Assembly: GCF_025291715.1 (NCBI RefSeq)
Contig: NZ_JAMBIZ010000015.1
Span: 18,872-82,871 of the forward strand
Direction of reading: 5' to 3'
DNA length: 64,000 bases
DNA from: Metasolibacillus sp.
GTDB lineage: Bacteria; Bacillota; Bacilli; Bacillales_A; Planococcaceae
Positions within the stretch are counted from its first letter, which is position 1. Each line of letters opens with the position of its first letter. The notes beneath the pieces were generated by a model, which saw only the letters and a list, made by a program, of their open reading frames with translations, did no database searches and had not been told where the DNA came from. Below are positions 32,718-42,307 of this stretch, piece by piece. The translations under genes were made by a program, and so were the position numbers.

Positions 32718-35597
32718 ATGATGGAGCAGCTTACAAAAATGATGCAAAGCTCTTTGTACCATGGATTTATTGATAAAAGCATTATTGTAACTAATCAATT
32801 CAAGCCCAAATTATTAGTAAATAAGCGACATGAAAACGTTCTTTCTACTATTTCACAAGAATTAAAAACTTGTAATACTTTTATTTTCTCAGTTGCGTTT
32901 ATTACAGAAGGTGGTTTAGCTACTCTAAAAGCTGTATTGCAAGATATTCGAAAGAATGGAATCAAAGGACGCATTTTAACGTCTACTTTTTTAAGCTTTA
33001 ATCAACCTAAAATGTTTAAAGAACTACTCAAGCTTGAAAATGTTGATGTTCGGTTATCTGATATTAAAGGATTCCATTCAAAGGGTTATATATTTGAGCA
33101 TACGGATTACTATTCCTTAATAGTTGGAAGCTCTAACTTAACTGATAGCGCTCTAAAAACAAACTTAGAATGGAATATTTTTTTAACTTCTCTTGAAAAC
33201 GGTGAAGTCATTCATCATTTTAAAAATCAATTTGAGGAAATGTGGAGAACTGCTACTCCCCTATCAAAAGAATGGATTACTCAATACGAAAAAACTTATA
33301 AAAAGCAATTTGAAAACCCAAATATACAACTAGCCAATGTAGTAGAATTGGAGTCTACTTATTTAACTAATTCATTACAACAGGCCTTATCTATTCAACC
33401 TAATGAAATGCAATCTGGTGCCCTTGAACAATTAAAAATTTTACGACAAACTGGTGCACAAAAAGGCCTAATTATTTCTGCTACTGGAACAGGAAAAACA
33501 TATTTATCAGCCTTTGATGTGAGAAACTTTGCGCCTGATAGATTCTTATTTATTGTCCATCGTGAACAGATCTTAAATAAAGCAATTCAAGATTATAAAA
33601 AGATTCTTGGAGGCAATGAAGAAGATTATGGTATTTTATCTGGAAACTCAAAAGATATAAATGCCCGATACTTGTTTGCAACAGTTTCTACACTCTCTAA
33701 AGAAATATATTTAAACGAATTGTCCCCAGAACATTTTGATTATATTTTAATTGATGAAGTACATAGGGCTGGTGCAAAGTCATATCAAAAAATAATTGAA
33801 TACTTTAACCCCAAATTTATGCTTGGTATGACAGCTACTCCTGAGAGAACGGATAATTTTAATATTTACTCTTTATTTGACTACAATATCGCATACGAAA
33901 TCCGACTCCAAACCGCGCTCGAAGAAGACATGCTTTGCCCTTTCCATTATTTTGGGGTAACAGACTATGAATATAATGGACAAATTATTAATGAAACAAC
34001 ATCATTAAATCGACTTATCGCCCCGGAAAGAGTGCAGCATATTATTGAGAAAATAAATTATTATGGATACTCTGGAGAAAAATTGCGTGGTCTTATTTTT
34101 TGCAGCTCTAAAGAAGAAGCAAGAGAGCTTTCTAGTATTTTAAATTTGCAAGGCTTAAAGACAGCATCTCTTACAGGAGATAATTCACAATCAGAAAGAG
34201 AAACTGCTATTAAGCTTTTAGAACAAGGTAAACTTGAATATATATTAACAGTTGACATTTTTAACGAAGGAATCGATATTCCCTTCATAAATCAAATTGT
34301 GATGCTAAGACAAACACAATCGAGTATTATTTTTATTCAGCAACTGGGGAGAGGGTTACGAAAACATAAAGATAAAGAATACTTAACTGTTATCGATTTT
34401 ATTGGTAATTATAAAAATAACTATCTAATTCCCATAGCTTTATCTGGTGACAATTCAATGAATAAAGACAATATCCGTCGTAAAACTGTTAATACCAATT
34501 ATATTCAAGGGGTATCTACAATCAATTTTGAAGAGATTGCTAAAAAGCGTATATATGAAGCTATCAATAATACAAACTTATCAACTTTAAAAGCTCTTCG
34601 TGATGCATATAATGAATTAAAAAGACGCTTAAATCGATTACCTTTGCTATACGATTTTATCGAACAAAATTCACTCGATCCCGAAGTAATCATTCGCTAT
34701 GCAAATAACCACTATAATTTCTTATTAAAATTAAAAGAGGACATACCTCTATTACAAGAATACGCTAAATCTGTTTTAACTATGATTTCTTTTGAATTTA
34801 TTAATGGAAAAAGAATTCATGAAATACTATTAATAAATCTATTGTTGCAAAAGGATACAGTAACAAAACTAGAATATATCGGCGCTATACAACAATATGA
34901 CACCCATATAGATGAAGAAGCAATAAAATCAGTTGAAAATATATTAACATTACAGTTTCATACAAAAAATGATAAGAAAAAATTTGGTACTAAACCTTTA
35001 ATCAATATTCATAATGAAACATATAGCTTCAATAAAGATATTAAAGGCTTCCTGCAAAATAATTTCTTCAAAACATTGATTGAAGATATTTTGAAATGCG
35101 CTATGCATAACAATAAAAAATATAATAACAATAAACCGTTTACACTGTATGCTAAATACTCACGTCGTGATGTGTGCCGCCTTCTAAATTGGACTACTGA
35201 TTCATCATCTACTATTTATGGTTATCGTACAAAGCATAATACAACACCAATTTTCGTCACTTACCATAAAAAGGATGATATTATCTCTAGCCAGGCATAT
35301 GGTGATGAATTTTTATCGCCTGGGATTTTTAAATGGTATAGTAGAAGCCGATTAAATTTAAATTCACGTGAAGTGCAAACTATTTTATCATCTAATAAAA
35401 CAAATTCACCAGTTTATTTATTTGTAAAAAAGGATGATGGTGAAGGAAGCGATTTTTATTATTTGGGTCAACTCAAAGTTATCGAGGAAAGTGCTCAAAA
35501 TGGAATGATGCCTGATGGCAACTCGGTTGTAACAATGAATTTCTTACTAGAACAGCCTGTTCAATACGATATTTATCATTATTTAGTAGAACAATAA
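32718..35597 (+). CDS. SauUSI-like type IV restriction enzyme: PLD nuclease, SF2 helicase, DUF3427
   Basis: 959 residues from the ATG with AAAGGAT 7 bases upstream. Domains in order: PLD-type nuclease (FHSKGYIF near 120 and GSSNLTDSALKTN near 138, one HKD half-site, so it would dimerise); SF2 helicase (Walker A ATGTGKT near 257, DEVH near 346, TATPERTD, and QQLGRGLRKHKDKEYLTVIDF as motif VI); a helical region; and a C-terminal DUF3427 domain (RDVCRLLNW, about 810-955). The same architecture and length occur in S. aureus SauUSI, an ATP-dependent enzyme that cuts DNA containing 5-methyl- or 5-hydroxymethylcytosine. No methyltransferase is beside it, as expected for type IV. Confidence 0.87.
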   Translation: MMEQLTKMMQSSLYHGFIDKSIIVTNQFKPKLLVNKRHENVLSTISQELKTCNTFIFSVAFITEGGLATLKAVLQDIRKNGIKGRILTSTFLSFNQPKMFKELLKLENVDVRLSDIKGFHSKGYIFEHTDYYSLIVGSSNLTDSALKTNLEWNIFLTSLENGEVIHHFKNQFEEMWRTATPLSKEWITQYEKTYKKQFENPNIQLANVVELESTYLTNSLQQALSIQPNEMQSGALEQLKILRQTGAQKGLIISATGTGKTYLSAFDVRNFAPDRFLFIVHREQILNKAIQDYKKILGGNEEDYGILSGNSKDINARYLFATVSTLSKEIYLNELSPEHFDYILIDEVHRAGAKSYQKIIEYFNPKFMLGMTATPERTDNFNIYSLFDYNIAYEIRLQTALEEDMLCPFHYFGVTDYEYNGQIINETTSLNRLIAPERVQHIIEKINYYGYSGEKLRGLIFCSSKEEARELSSILNLQGLKTASLTGDNSQSERETAIKLLEQGKLEYILTVDIFNEGIDIPFINQIVMLRQTQSSIIFIQQLGRGLRKHKDKEYLTVIDFIGNYKNNYLIPIALSGDNSMNKDNIRRKTVNTNYIQGVSTINFEEIAKKRIYEAINNTNLSTLKALRDAYNELKRRLNRLPLLYDFIEQNSLDPEVIIRYANNHYNFLLKLKEDIPLLQEYAKSVLTMISFEFINGKRIHEILLINLLLQKDTVTKLEYIGAIQQYDTHIDEEAIKSVENILTLQFHTKNDKKKFGTKPLINIHNETYSFNKDIKGFLQNNFFKTLIEDILKCAMHNNKKYNNNKPFTLYAKYSRRDVCRLLNWTTDSSSTIYGYRTKHNTTPIFVTYHKKDDIISSQAYGDEFLSPGIFKWYSRSRLNLNSREVQTILSSNKTNSPVYLFVKKDDGEGSDFYYLGQLKVIEESAQNGMMPDGNSVVTMNFLLEQPVQYDIYHYLVEQ

Positions 35598-35621
35598 GAA
35601 TGTCAGCTACATATCATTCCG

Positions 35622-36068
35622 TTGAAAGGAGCGCTCCCCATAACCTACCAAGCAAAAACCTCAAGATTGCTTTTTCTTATGCTGGGGCTTTTAACGGTGC
35701 CTACTTTGCTTGTGACAGAGTTTTGGCTTCAGTTGATAAGTAGTGTAACATTACTTTTATTGCTAATGTTTATATTTTTGAAATATACCTTTACAATCAA
35801 AAATAATACAATCACTTACACAACGACACTTTTCGGTCAAACAGTGTATACAAAGGAAGTTCAAACAGCGGATATTGTAAGAGTGACGTTTAAACGGTTT
35901 AATTGGGCAACGCGCTTAGCTGTTATTAAAACGTCGAAGAGCTTGCCAATCCGAGTGGCGTTGTTTAAGCCTGAAACGGTTTTTGAAGATTTGATTATGT
36001 TTTGTAAGGATTATGGTGTGCCTTATACAAAGACAAAAGATTATCAAATTCTGGAGAAATTGGGCTAA
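35622..36068 (+). CDS. Two-span membrane protein with PH-like domain, unusual start
   Basis: Two hydrophobic segments (about residues 15-55) followed by a beta-rich stretch of about 90 residues like bacterial PH (YdbS/YdbT-type) domains. The only good ribosome site, AAAGGAG at 35625-35631, lies inside the reading frame that begins with TTG 35622; the codon at proper distance from it is ATA (35640). So translation either starts at a rare ATA or a start mutation has reduced expression. It follows the restriction gene by 24 bases; homology to it is not implied. Function unknown. Confidence 0.55.
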   Translation: MKGALPITYQAKTSRLLFLMLGLLTVPTLLVTEFWLQLISSVTLLLLLMFIFLKYTFTIKNNTITYTTTLFGQTVYTKEVQTADIVRVTFKRFNWATRLAVIKTSKSLPIRVALFKPETVFEDLIMFCKDYGVPYTKTKDYQILEKLG

Positions 36069-36084
36069 ACTTCGACTACACAAT

Positions 36085-36124
36085 AAAGGCACCTAAAATC
36101 AAAATTTTGATTTCGGGTGCCTTT
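36085..36124. terminator. Bidirectional nested terminator
   Basis: AAAGGCACC (36085-36093) pairs with GGTGCCTTT (36116-36124), with an inner palindrome around CAAAATTTTG. Lies between converging genes. Confidence 0.85.
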
Positions 36125-36128
36125 GCTT

Positions 36129-38990
36129 TTATATGTCGCTTGGATACATGTGTTTGTATAGAACCTCTAGTTTTTTCGATAGCTTACTGTAGGCTGATTT
36201 CCATGCTTTTCGCTTCTTGTCGTCACCATCTGCTGGGACATATTGTGCGTGTATATCCGCTATTTTCTTCAAATCCGCTTCCGCTTCTGTTAGCTTTTTA
36301 TAGTTTCTCACAGCGTTTTTATCACTTGTGCTTAAGCTATCATAAGCAGCTCGAAGCTCCTTCACTTTGTTGTCCAAGTTGGCGATGTATTCACCTTTCA
36401 CAACGAGCCCATTAATGGATTCAATTAATGTTAATACACCATTAGCTGATTGAAGTTCCTTTTCCTTGTTACTGATTGCTTGGCGAACTGTTGAGCTTAC
36501 TAGGCTTGCTTGCTTTGTTGTCAGCTTAGCAAATGCTTTAATGACCGTGCTCGGATCCTTTGTAAAGGACTTGTCGTATTGTGCCATGAAAGTCGATACT
36601 TTTTTTGCATCTGATACAGCTGTCTTTAATATGTCGCCATTCGTTACAGCTTTTTTATCTGTAGCGTTCAGTTTATTATATAGTGCTGATAGCTCATTAA
36701 TTTTTTCGACAGATACTGTATATATGCCGTTAACTTGTATCGCTGCAATTTCATTATTTAAGCGTGTTAAATTCGGTGCATTGTTGTCCACTAAACGGTT
36801 CGCTAGTAGGTTTTCATATTGCTGCTTGGCTAAATATTGTTGCTTTGCAGGCAGCTTGTCATATGCTTTTTGAACTGATTCGATTTTTTTCGTTTGCTTT
36901 TTTACATCTGTTTCTTCGCGTGCAGCCTGTACTTTTTTATGAAACGAATTGACTGCCGAAAGATCCTTGCTTGCAGCTGTTAACACATGATAGTTGGTTA
37001 CATATTTACGCGCGCCAGAAGATAGGCTTTTATAGACCGTTGTTGCCGAATTCACCGCATTTTCAAACGTGGCAAATGTGTAATTCTCAAATTTTGCTAA
37101 CTTTTCAATATCTGTTATTAGCTTTTCTGCCACCGCTTTATCTGAAGGCTCCTGCTTGCCTGGGTCGACAGATGTTTTGGGTGCATTTTTCAAAAATGTC
37201 TCGGCATTATAAACTAGTGATTGCTGAAGGCTCGTTAATTTATTATACGCTTTTAATGTACTTGTATAAGTTGATTGCAATTTATTGCTTGCTACACCCT
37301 TCGTTGTAGACAGCTTTTGATACGCATCAATACTTTGGATTACTTTTAATGCTGTCTTGAAATCCTTCTGTAGTGTAAGAAGCTTATCATAGCCAACAGT
37401 TTGTGTTGCTGATGCTTTTGTTAAACCTTTATATTCACTTACAAGGCGATTGACATCATTAACATAGCTGTTCCACGAAGTGCTAGAAGGATTTATCGGG
37501 TAATGAGTGCCGAGATTGCCAACATAGCCTGCAATTTCATTGTTCAAGCGTTCAATTTGTTGCTTCTCTGCGCTTTCTGCCTGTAGTAATAGCGTAATCC
37601 ATTCACTCGTCACTAATTGTGATTGTTTATATGTCAGTTTGTCATAAGCATTGCGAATTGATTTTGCTGTTGTCACCTGCTTATTTGGCGTATCATTCAA
37701 TGATAATTTATCAAATGCTTTAATGAATTGCTGCACTTTTTTAATGTCCTGCTTGGCATCCTGTAAAACGGATTGATTTTGAATAGCAGCCTTTGCATCC
37801 TGTGACAATGTAGCGATATTTTTATCGATTTCCTCAACCTTTGCTTGTAAGCTAGCTGCGTCTGCTGCATTATATTTTGTAAAAGACGCTTCATAAACTA
37901 ATAATGCTTGAATTGCTTCATTAATTTTTCTGACATCCTTGAACTCCTCATCTGCATGCGGGTCAAGTAAATTACGAATATCTTTGTATAAAGCTTCTTG
38001 TGGGTCAAGGCTACGTTGCAATAAGTCTAGCTTATTGTACGCTTCCTCAATTTCCTTTAAATATTTCGCCTTATCCTTTTCCGCCACTTCATCTACTTTA
38101 CTTACTTTTTCTTGTAGCTTTTCAATTGCTTCAACATCAGCTAATGCACGCTTTAGCGACGTATAATTTGTTACACCTTCTTTCGCCGCTGCTGATAAAT
38201 TTTGATACTTGCTATCTAAATCTGTTAATTGCGCTTTAAAAGATGGAATAGATGTAAATTTGTATTGATAATCATTCACGAAAATTTCTTTAATCTCATC
38301 AATCATTGAAGTAACTACTTCATTTGAAATCGTCAGCACATTAGAAACATCTGATTCTACCGATGCTTTTCCTGCTTTCGCTGTTACCCTCACAATAATT
38401 TGCTTTACATCTTTAGCTAATGCGTCTTTAGCAATTGTATATGTGCTGCTTGTTGCACCATCAATAATCGTAAAGGATTCCCCTACTTTATAAAACCATT
38501 GATAGCTATATGTAACCTGCCCATTTTGTAGTTTGGCACCCGCATTATCTGTAGCAATAGCACCTTGTACTTTCACCGTCTCTCCTGGTACTGCAAAATC
38601 ATTTAGCTTCGGCACTGTAATCGCTAATTGCAATGCCTTGATTTCTACTGACTCACTTTTATATTTAATGCCCTCTGTCGTAGTTGCCTCTACAAAAATA
38701 GAGCGTCCTGCTGCATCTACTGGCACTTTTAATGTCGCTTGCGTTGCACCAGTAATTGGCTTATATGTTGCGCCATTTGAGCCTTCACCTGCTACATTTT
38801 CCGCATAATACCATTGATAGCTTTTAACGAGTGAATTCGCTGGTAATTTTTCAATCGTTGCTTTCAATGTTTCATTCACTGTTTTTTCACCTGTAATTGA
38901 TACAGTGTGTGTCTCTTCTCCATGTACAACAGCAGGCGCAATCATTACAATAGGAATCGCCCCTAAAGTAAAAAATAATTTTTTATTCAT
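36129..38990 (-). CDS. Secreted protein: two Ig-like domains plus six helical repeats
   Basis: 953 residues with a signal peptide (residues 1-24, cleavage near VHG-EE). Residues about 25-120 and 128-225 are Ig-like domains with SYQWYY/SYQWFY strands. From about 230 to the end are six diverged repeats of 110-130 residues, rich in Lys, Ala and Leu, predicted helical, with recurring patterns AYDKLTxKQxxLV and a V-x-N-Y-x-x-L turn. No SLH, LPxTG, LysM or choline-binding motif ends the protein, so it may be released or bind the wall through a repeat. AGGAGGTC precedes the ATG. A surface or matrix role is likely; the ligand is unknown. Confidence 0.75.
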   Translation of the reverse strand: MNKKLFFTLGAIPIVMIAPAVVHGEETHTVSITGEKTVNETLKATIEKLPANSLVKSYQWYYAENVAGEGSNGATYKPITGATQATLKVPVDAAGRSIFVEATTTEGIKYKSESVEIKALQLAITVPKLNDFAVPGETVKVQGAIATDNAGAKLQNGQVTYSYQWFYKVGESFTIIDGATSSTYTIAKDALAKDVKQIIVRVTAKAGKASVESDVSNVLTISNEVVTSMIDEIKEIFVNDYQYKFTSIPSFKAQLTDLDSKYQNLSAAAKEGVTNYTSLKRALADVEAIEKLQEKVSKVDEVAEKDKAKYLKEIEEAYNKLDLLQRSLDPQEALYKDIRNLLDPHADEEFKDVRKINEAIQALLVYEASFTKYNAADAASLQAKVEEIDKNIATLSQDAKAAIQNQSVLQDAKQDIKKVQQFIKAFDKLSLNDTPNKQVTTAKSIRNAYDKLTYKQSQLVTSEWITLLLQAESAEKQQIERLNNEIAGYVGNLGTHYPINPSSTSWNSYVNDVNRLVSEYKGLTKASATQTVGYDKLLTLQKDFKTALKVIQSIDAYQKLSTTKGVASNKLQSTYTSTLKAYNKLTSLQQSLVYNAETFLKNAPKTSVDPGKQEPSDKAVAEKLITDIEKLAKFENYTFATFENAVNSATTVYKSLSSGARKYVTNYHVLTAASKDLSAVNSFHKKVQAAREETDVKKQTKKIESVQKAYDKLPAKQQYLAKQQYENLLANRLVDNNAPNLTRLNNEIAAIQVNGIYTVSVEKINELSALYNKLNATDKKAVTNGDILKTAVSDAKKVSTFMAQYDKSFTKDPSTVIKAFAKLTTKQASLVSSTVRQAISNKEKELQSANGVLTLIESINGLVVKGEYIANLDNKVKELRAAYDSLSTSDKNAVRNYKKLTEAEADLKKIADIHAQYVPADGDDKKRKAWKSAYSKLSKKLEVLYKHMYPSDI

Positions 38991-39072
38991 TTTCCGACCT
39001 CCTCTGTTTCATAGTCTATATCGGGCTTATTTTCTAGCACTTTAGTATTTTTTCAAAAAACAGGGATTCTTC

Positions 39073-39765
39073 CTAGCTCAATATATTTTTTATTTGTGAT
39101 AATGCCTGCACATCAATAGCTTGAGCAAAGCTGCCTTCTTTGTGAATCCCTGAGCCGAAATGGTAAAACTGCGCCTGTAGTACCTCATGTACAGATGCAA
39201 TATTGTGCACATTTAGCCCAGCTCCTGGCATAATCATTGGAGGATTTAATTGCTTTGAGGCATGCTGTATTAGAGCGTGTAATGTCGTTAAACCTTCTGG
39301 CACTGTCCTTTGCCCTCCAGATGTTAGTATTTGGTGCACGTGATAGGATGATTGGCATAGCGCTTTGTATAAATCAAGCGTATTTGCTTCATCAATTGCA
39401 CGATGAAATGTAATTGCTAAACCATCCGCTTCTTCTATCACCTTTGACAAAAGTTCAAAATCAATCGTATTCTTTGTAGTCAATGCGCCAAATACAATGC
39501 CAGCAGCGCCAAGCTCCTTTATTATGCGAATATCCTCCAGCAGCGTTGCCCATTCACTTTGTTGATAGTTGTAATGATAGCTATGTGGACGTACCATCAC
39601 CATTACAGGAATTTGCACGCTCTTGACTACTTGCTTGATTGTGCCATAGCTAGGTGTTAAGCCACCTTCAGCAATAGCTGAAACTAGCTCTAAACGATCT
39701 GCTCCATATGCTTCTGCGGTCTTTGCATCCTCTTCATTTAATACAATTGCTTCTATTTTACTCAT
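39073..39765 (-). CDS. cutC: CutC-family protein
   Basis: TIM-barrel protein of 230 residues with the family signatures RLELVSAIAEGGLTPSYG, MVMVRPHSY and TSGGQRTVPEGL. CutC was named from copper tolerance in E. coli, but direct copper handling is doubtful; the family name is secure, the biochemical role is not. AGAGGTG lies 7 bases before the ATG. It is divergent from a methyltransferase gene, sharing the intergenic 39766-39846, where an extended -10 (TGTTATAAT, 39805-39812) for the plus-strand gene is visible. Confidence 0.85.
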   Translation of the reverse strand: MSKIEAIVLNEEDAKTAEAYGADRLELVSAIAEGGLTPSYGTIKQVVKSVQIPVMVMVRPHSYHYNYQQSEWATLLEDIRIIKELGAAGIVFGALTTKNTIDFELLSKVIEEADGLAITFHRAIDEANTLDLYKALCQSSYHVHQILTSGGQRTVPEGLTTLHALIQHASKQLNPPMIMPGAGLNVHNIASVHEVLQAQFYHFGSGIHKEGSFAQAIDVQALSQIKNILS

Positions 39766-39846
39766 TCTTTAGCACCTCTTTTCCTAATTATGTATTCTTC
39801 TTATGTTATAATGAATGCCAACTTATATAAAACAAAAGGAGTAACT

Positions 39847-40605
39847 ATGACCTTACATAATGCAGAAGAATACAACAATCCCATTCTATATGATAAAGAA
39901 AACGAAAATCATTTGGCAGATGTTCCATTTCTATTGAAATGGGCAGCACAGCAGCAAGGAATAATTATTGATTTAGCCTGTGGTACAGGGCGAGCGACCA
40001 TCCCGCTTGCTCAATACGGTCACCAGTTAATTGGTGTTGATATTCACAATGCTATGTTAGAAGAGGCAAAAAAGAAAGCAATCAAGGCAAACCTTGCAGT
40101 TGAATGGATTGAGCAAGATTGCAGTAAGCTACAGCTAGGTTTGAAAAGCCAATTAATCTACACTGTCGGCAACTCTTTTCAGCATTTCCTCACAAATGAA
40201 GCACAAGATAATTTATTGACAGCAGTTAATCGCCATTTAGAATTAGGTGGCATTTTCATTTTCGATACAAGATTCCCTAGTGCGGAGGAATTATTGCAGC
40301 CACCTACCGAGGAATATTGGAGAAGCTATATCGATCACGATACACAAAACAAAGTAGATGTTTATACAATTAGCCATTATGATACGTTGAATCAGCTTCA
40401 GCACTATACGACAATCCGAAGATCTCACGATAGCGCTGATGAGCAACGAACACATATTACTTTGCGCTATGTTTATCCAAAAGAAATGGAGCGGCTATTA
40501 AAGGCAAATGGCTTTATCATCCAGCATGTTTATCAAGATTGGAGCGAAACGCCAATTACCAATGATGCTTACTCTATGATTTATGTATGTAAGAAGATAG
40601 GATAA
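39847..40605 (+). CDS. Class I SAM-dependent methyltransferase
   Basis: 252 residues: motif I IIIDLACGTGRATIPLAQYG, acidic end of strand 2 (GVDIHNAMLEEA), IYTVGNSFQHFL as motif IV, and a C-terminal MERLLKANGF stretch. Typical of the small-molecule or ubiE-like methyltransferase_25 group. The ATG at 39847 has AAAGGAG 6 bases upstream; the 19 codons before it overlap the promoter and are not coding. Substrate unknown. Confidence 0.83.
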   Translation: MTLHNAEEYNNPILYDKENENHLADVPFLLKWAAQQQGIIIDLACGTGRATIPLAQYGHQLIGVDIHNAMLEEAKKKAIKANLAVEWIEQDCSKLQLGLKSQLIYTVGNSFQHFLTNEAQDNLLTAVNRHLELGGIFIFDTRFPSAEELLQPPTEEYWRSYIDHDTQNKVDVYTISHYDTLNQLQHYTTIRRSHDSADEQRTHITLRYVYPKEMERLLKANGFIIQHVYQDWSETPITNDAYSMIYVCKKIG

Positions 40606-40693
40606 ACAAAGGAGATGTCTGAAACGTCATTTTGGGACGCTCCCTTTGCGACGGTAATGGTGACAATTTTAATCAAAAATTTACTATATAAAG

Positions 40694-40740
40694 AAACGGA
40701 GCCGTCCAGAAAGTGAACTTTCTGGACGGCTCCGTTTTAT
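40694..40740. terminator. Perfect 20-bp hairpin, bidirectional
   Basis: Arms 40694-40713 and 40718-40737, exact reverse complements with a TGAA tetraloop; A and T tracts on both sides. Immediately follows the flavin reductase stop on the minus strand and may also end the plus-strand methyltransferase transcript. Confidence 0.9.
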
Positions 40741-40741
40741 T

Positions 40742-41296
40742 TTAAGGTGTATCGACTGGTTCTTTACATAGATTTTTGCTCATTTCACAATATTGGACGA
40801 AAACACGTGCTAGTTCACGTAAACGATTGTGCACATCGTTATTGATAATATTGTTATCCGCATCGAAGTGATCTGAATGTGTGTAAACATAGTTTGGTGT
40901 TACTAAGCAGCGGAAGTAATCTAAAATCGGCTTTAATTGATTTTCGATTACTAAATGATGCTGATATGTGCCACCGTTTGCAATCATTGCTACCGGCTTG
41001 TAACGCATCGTCTTTGGGCTAATCATATCAAAGGCATTTTTCAATACACCTGGAATCGATGCTTGGAAAATCGGCGATGCAATAACATAGCCATCTGCCT
41101 CTTCGAATTTTTGTATCATCAATTTCATATCATCATTTAGAGGGCTACCGTCCAAAATTTGATGCTTTAAATCTGAGAAATATAGAAGCTCTAGCTGTAA
41201 ATCTTTGTTGTATTCTTGAATATATTTTTCAACTTGTTGAAGAACGGCGCCTGTTTTACGTCCAAAAACTGTACCGTCAACGAGTAAAATTTTCAT
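40742..41296 (-). CDS. NADPH-dependent FMN reductase family protein
   Basis: 184 residues of flavodoxin-like fold: MKILLVDGTVFGRKTG phosphate loop, ADGYVIASPIFQASIPGVLKNAFD (the family flavin-binding block), and MIANGGTYQHH. Reduces FMN or acts as a quinone or azo reductase. GGAGG precedes the ATG. The next minus-strand gene upstream is another NAD(P)-dependent protein about 100 bases away; no terminator is seen between them, so they may be co-transcribed. Confidence 0.85.
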   Translation of the reverse strand: MKILLVDGTVFGRKTGAVLQQVEKYIQEYNKDLQLELLYFSDLKHQILDGSPLNDDMKLMIQKFEEADGYVIASPIFQASIPGVLKNAFDMISPKTMRYKPVAMIANGGTYQHHLVIENQLKPILDYFRCLVTPNYVYTHSDHFDADNNIINNDVHNRLRELARVFVQYCEMSKNLCKEPVDTP

Positions 41297-41397
41297 TTTT
41301 TAAACCTCCACTATTGCTGAATTAGTGTTTACTTCGTCACCTATTGTAGCAGATGCAAACGTTGTCGAACAGGGTACGACGCAAGAAAAGCTGAATT

Positions 41398-42207
41398 TCA
41401 GTCTTTTGGCGTATCTTGCTCTGCCTTGTATTCCTTCATCTTAGACTTATCAAATGTCACTTCTTCATCTAATACATTGCCTGATTGAAGTTTATTCCAA
41501 TTGAATAAATCCTCACGCTTCATTTCTGGCTCTTCTTCTAGCTCAGGCAGTGCCATTTGTGCAAGCTCGTTCGATGGGTAAATCGCTAATTTAGCATTTT
41601 TATGATAAAGTGCGATGACCATCATCGCTAAAGCTACTTGCTCTGCTTTAATTGAACGGTAGCGCTTCAACGGACCAATTAATAATGGATTGAATACCGC
41701 CAAGACAGCCGCACCTATTTTTTCTCCTACTCGCAGCTCAGAGCGATTTCCTACTAATAATGATGGGCGAACAATAGATAGCTGAGGTAAATCGATATCG
41801 ATAAGCTCCTTTTCCATTTTGCCCTTCACTCGATTATAATATGCGAAGGATTTCTCGTTTGCTCCCATTGCTGAAATAACAATCATATGCTGAATGCCAC
41901 GATTTTTTGCCATTGCAGCAATTTGTACGGGGTATTCCACATCAATTTTTTCAAATACTTCACGTGAGTCCGCTTTTTTAATAGTTGTACCAAGACAGCA
42001 AAAGATTTCATGCGCGAATTCCATATCGCTTTCTGCTAATGCGTCAAATTCTTTTATTCGTACAACTAATTTAGGATGTGAGTAATCTAATACTCTACGC
42101 GCAATAACAGTTACCGCTACGTATTCATCACTTTCACATAATTGCTTTACAAGCGTTGATCCTACTAATCCAGTCGCACCAACAACGATAGCTGAGCGCA
42201 TCTCCAT
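41398..42207 (-). CDS. NAD(P)-binding short-chain/atypical SDR protein (YraR/HTATIP2-like)
   Basis: 269 residues with GATGLVGSTLVKQL Rossmann motif at the N-terminus, FCCLGTTIKKADSREVFEKIDVEYP and an active-site-like VISAMGANEKSFAYYNRVKGKME (Tyr-x3-Lys). This matches the atypical SDR group that includes YraR and HTATIP2. GGAGG lies 7 bases before the ATG at 42207. The substrate is unknown. Confidence 0.8.
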   Translation of the reverse strand: MEMRSAIVVGATGLVGSTLVKQLCESDEYVAVTVIARRVLDYSHPKLVVRIKEFDALAESDMEFAHEIFCCLGTTIKKADSREVFEKIDVEYPVQIAAMAKNRGIQHMIVISAMGANEKSFAYYNRVKGKMEKELIDIDLPQLSIVRPSLLVGNRSELRVGEKIGAAVLAVFNPLLIGPLKRYRSIKAEQVALAMMVIALYHKNAKLAIYPSNELAQMALPELEEEPEMKREDLFNWNKLQSGNVLDEEVTFDKSKMKEYKAEQDTPKD

Positions 42208-42307
42208 GAGCACTCCTCCTCTTTTTCTCCTATTCTTTTAATTTTCACACATACTTCAGGAAATTTCACCATATTTTATGTAGAAACGAGAAAGGATGGG
42301 ATAAGCT

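Noticed and set aside
32304..36068. A complete prophage or integrative element around the restriction genes
   Set aside because: No integrase, transposase, tRNA or flanking direct repeat was seen; only the module itself stands out by strand and composition.
36129..38990. S-layer or sortase-anchored protein
   Set aside because: No SLH triplet or LPxTG with hydrophobic tail; the C-terminus ends in a helical repeat.
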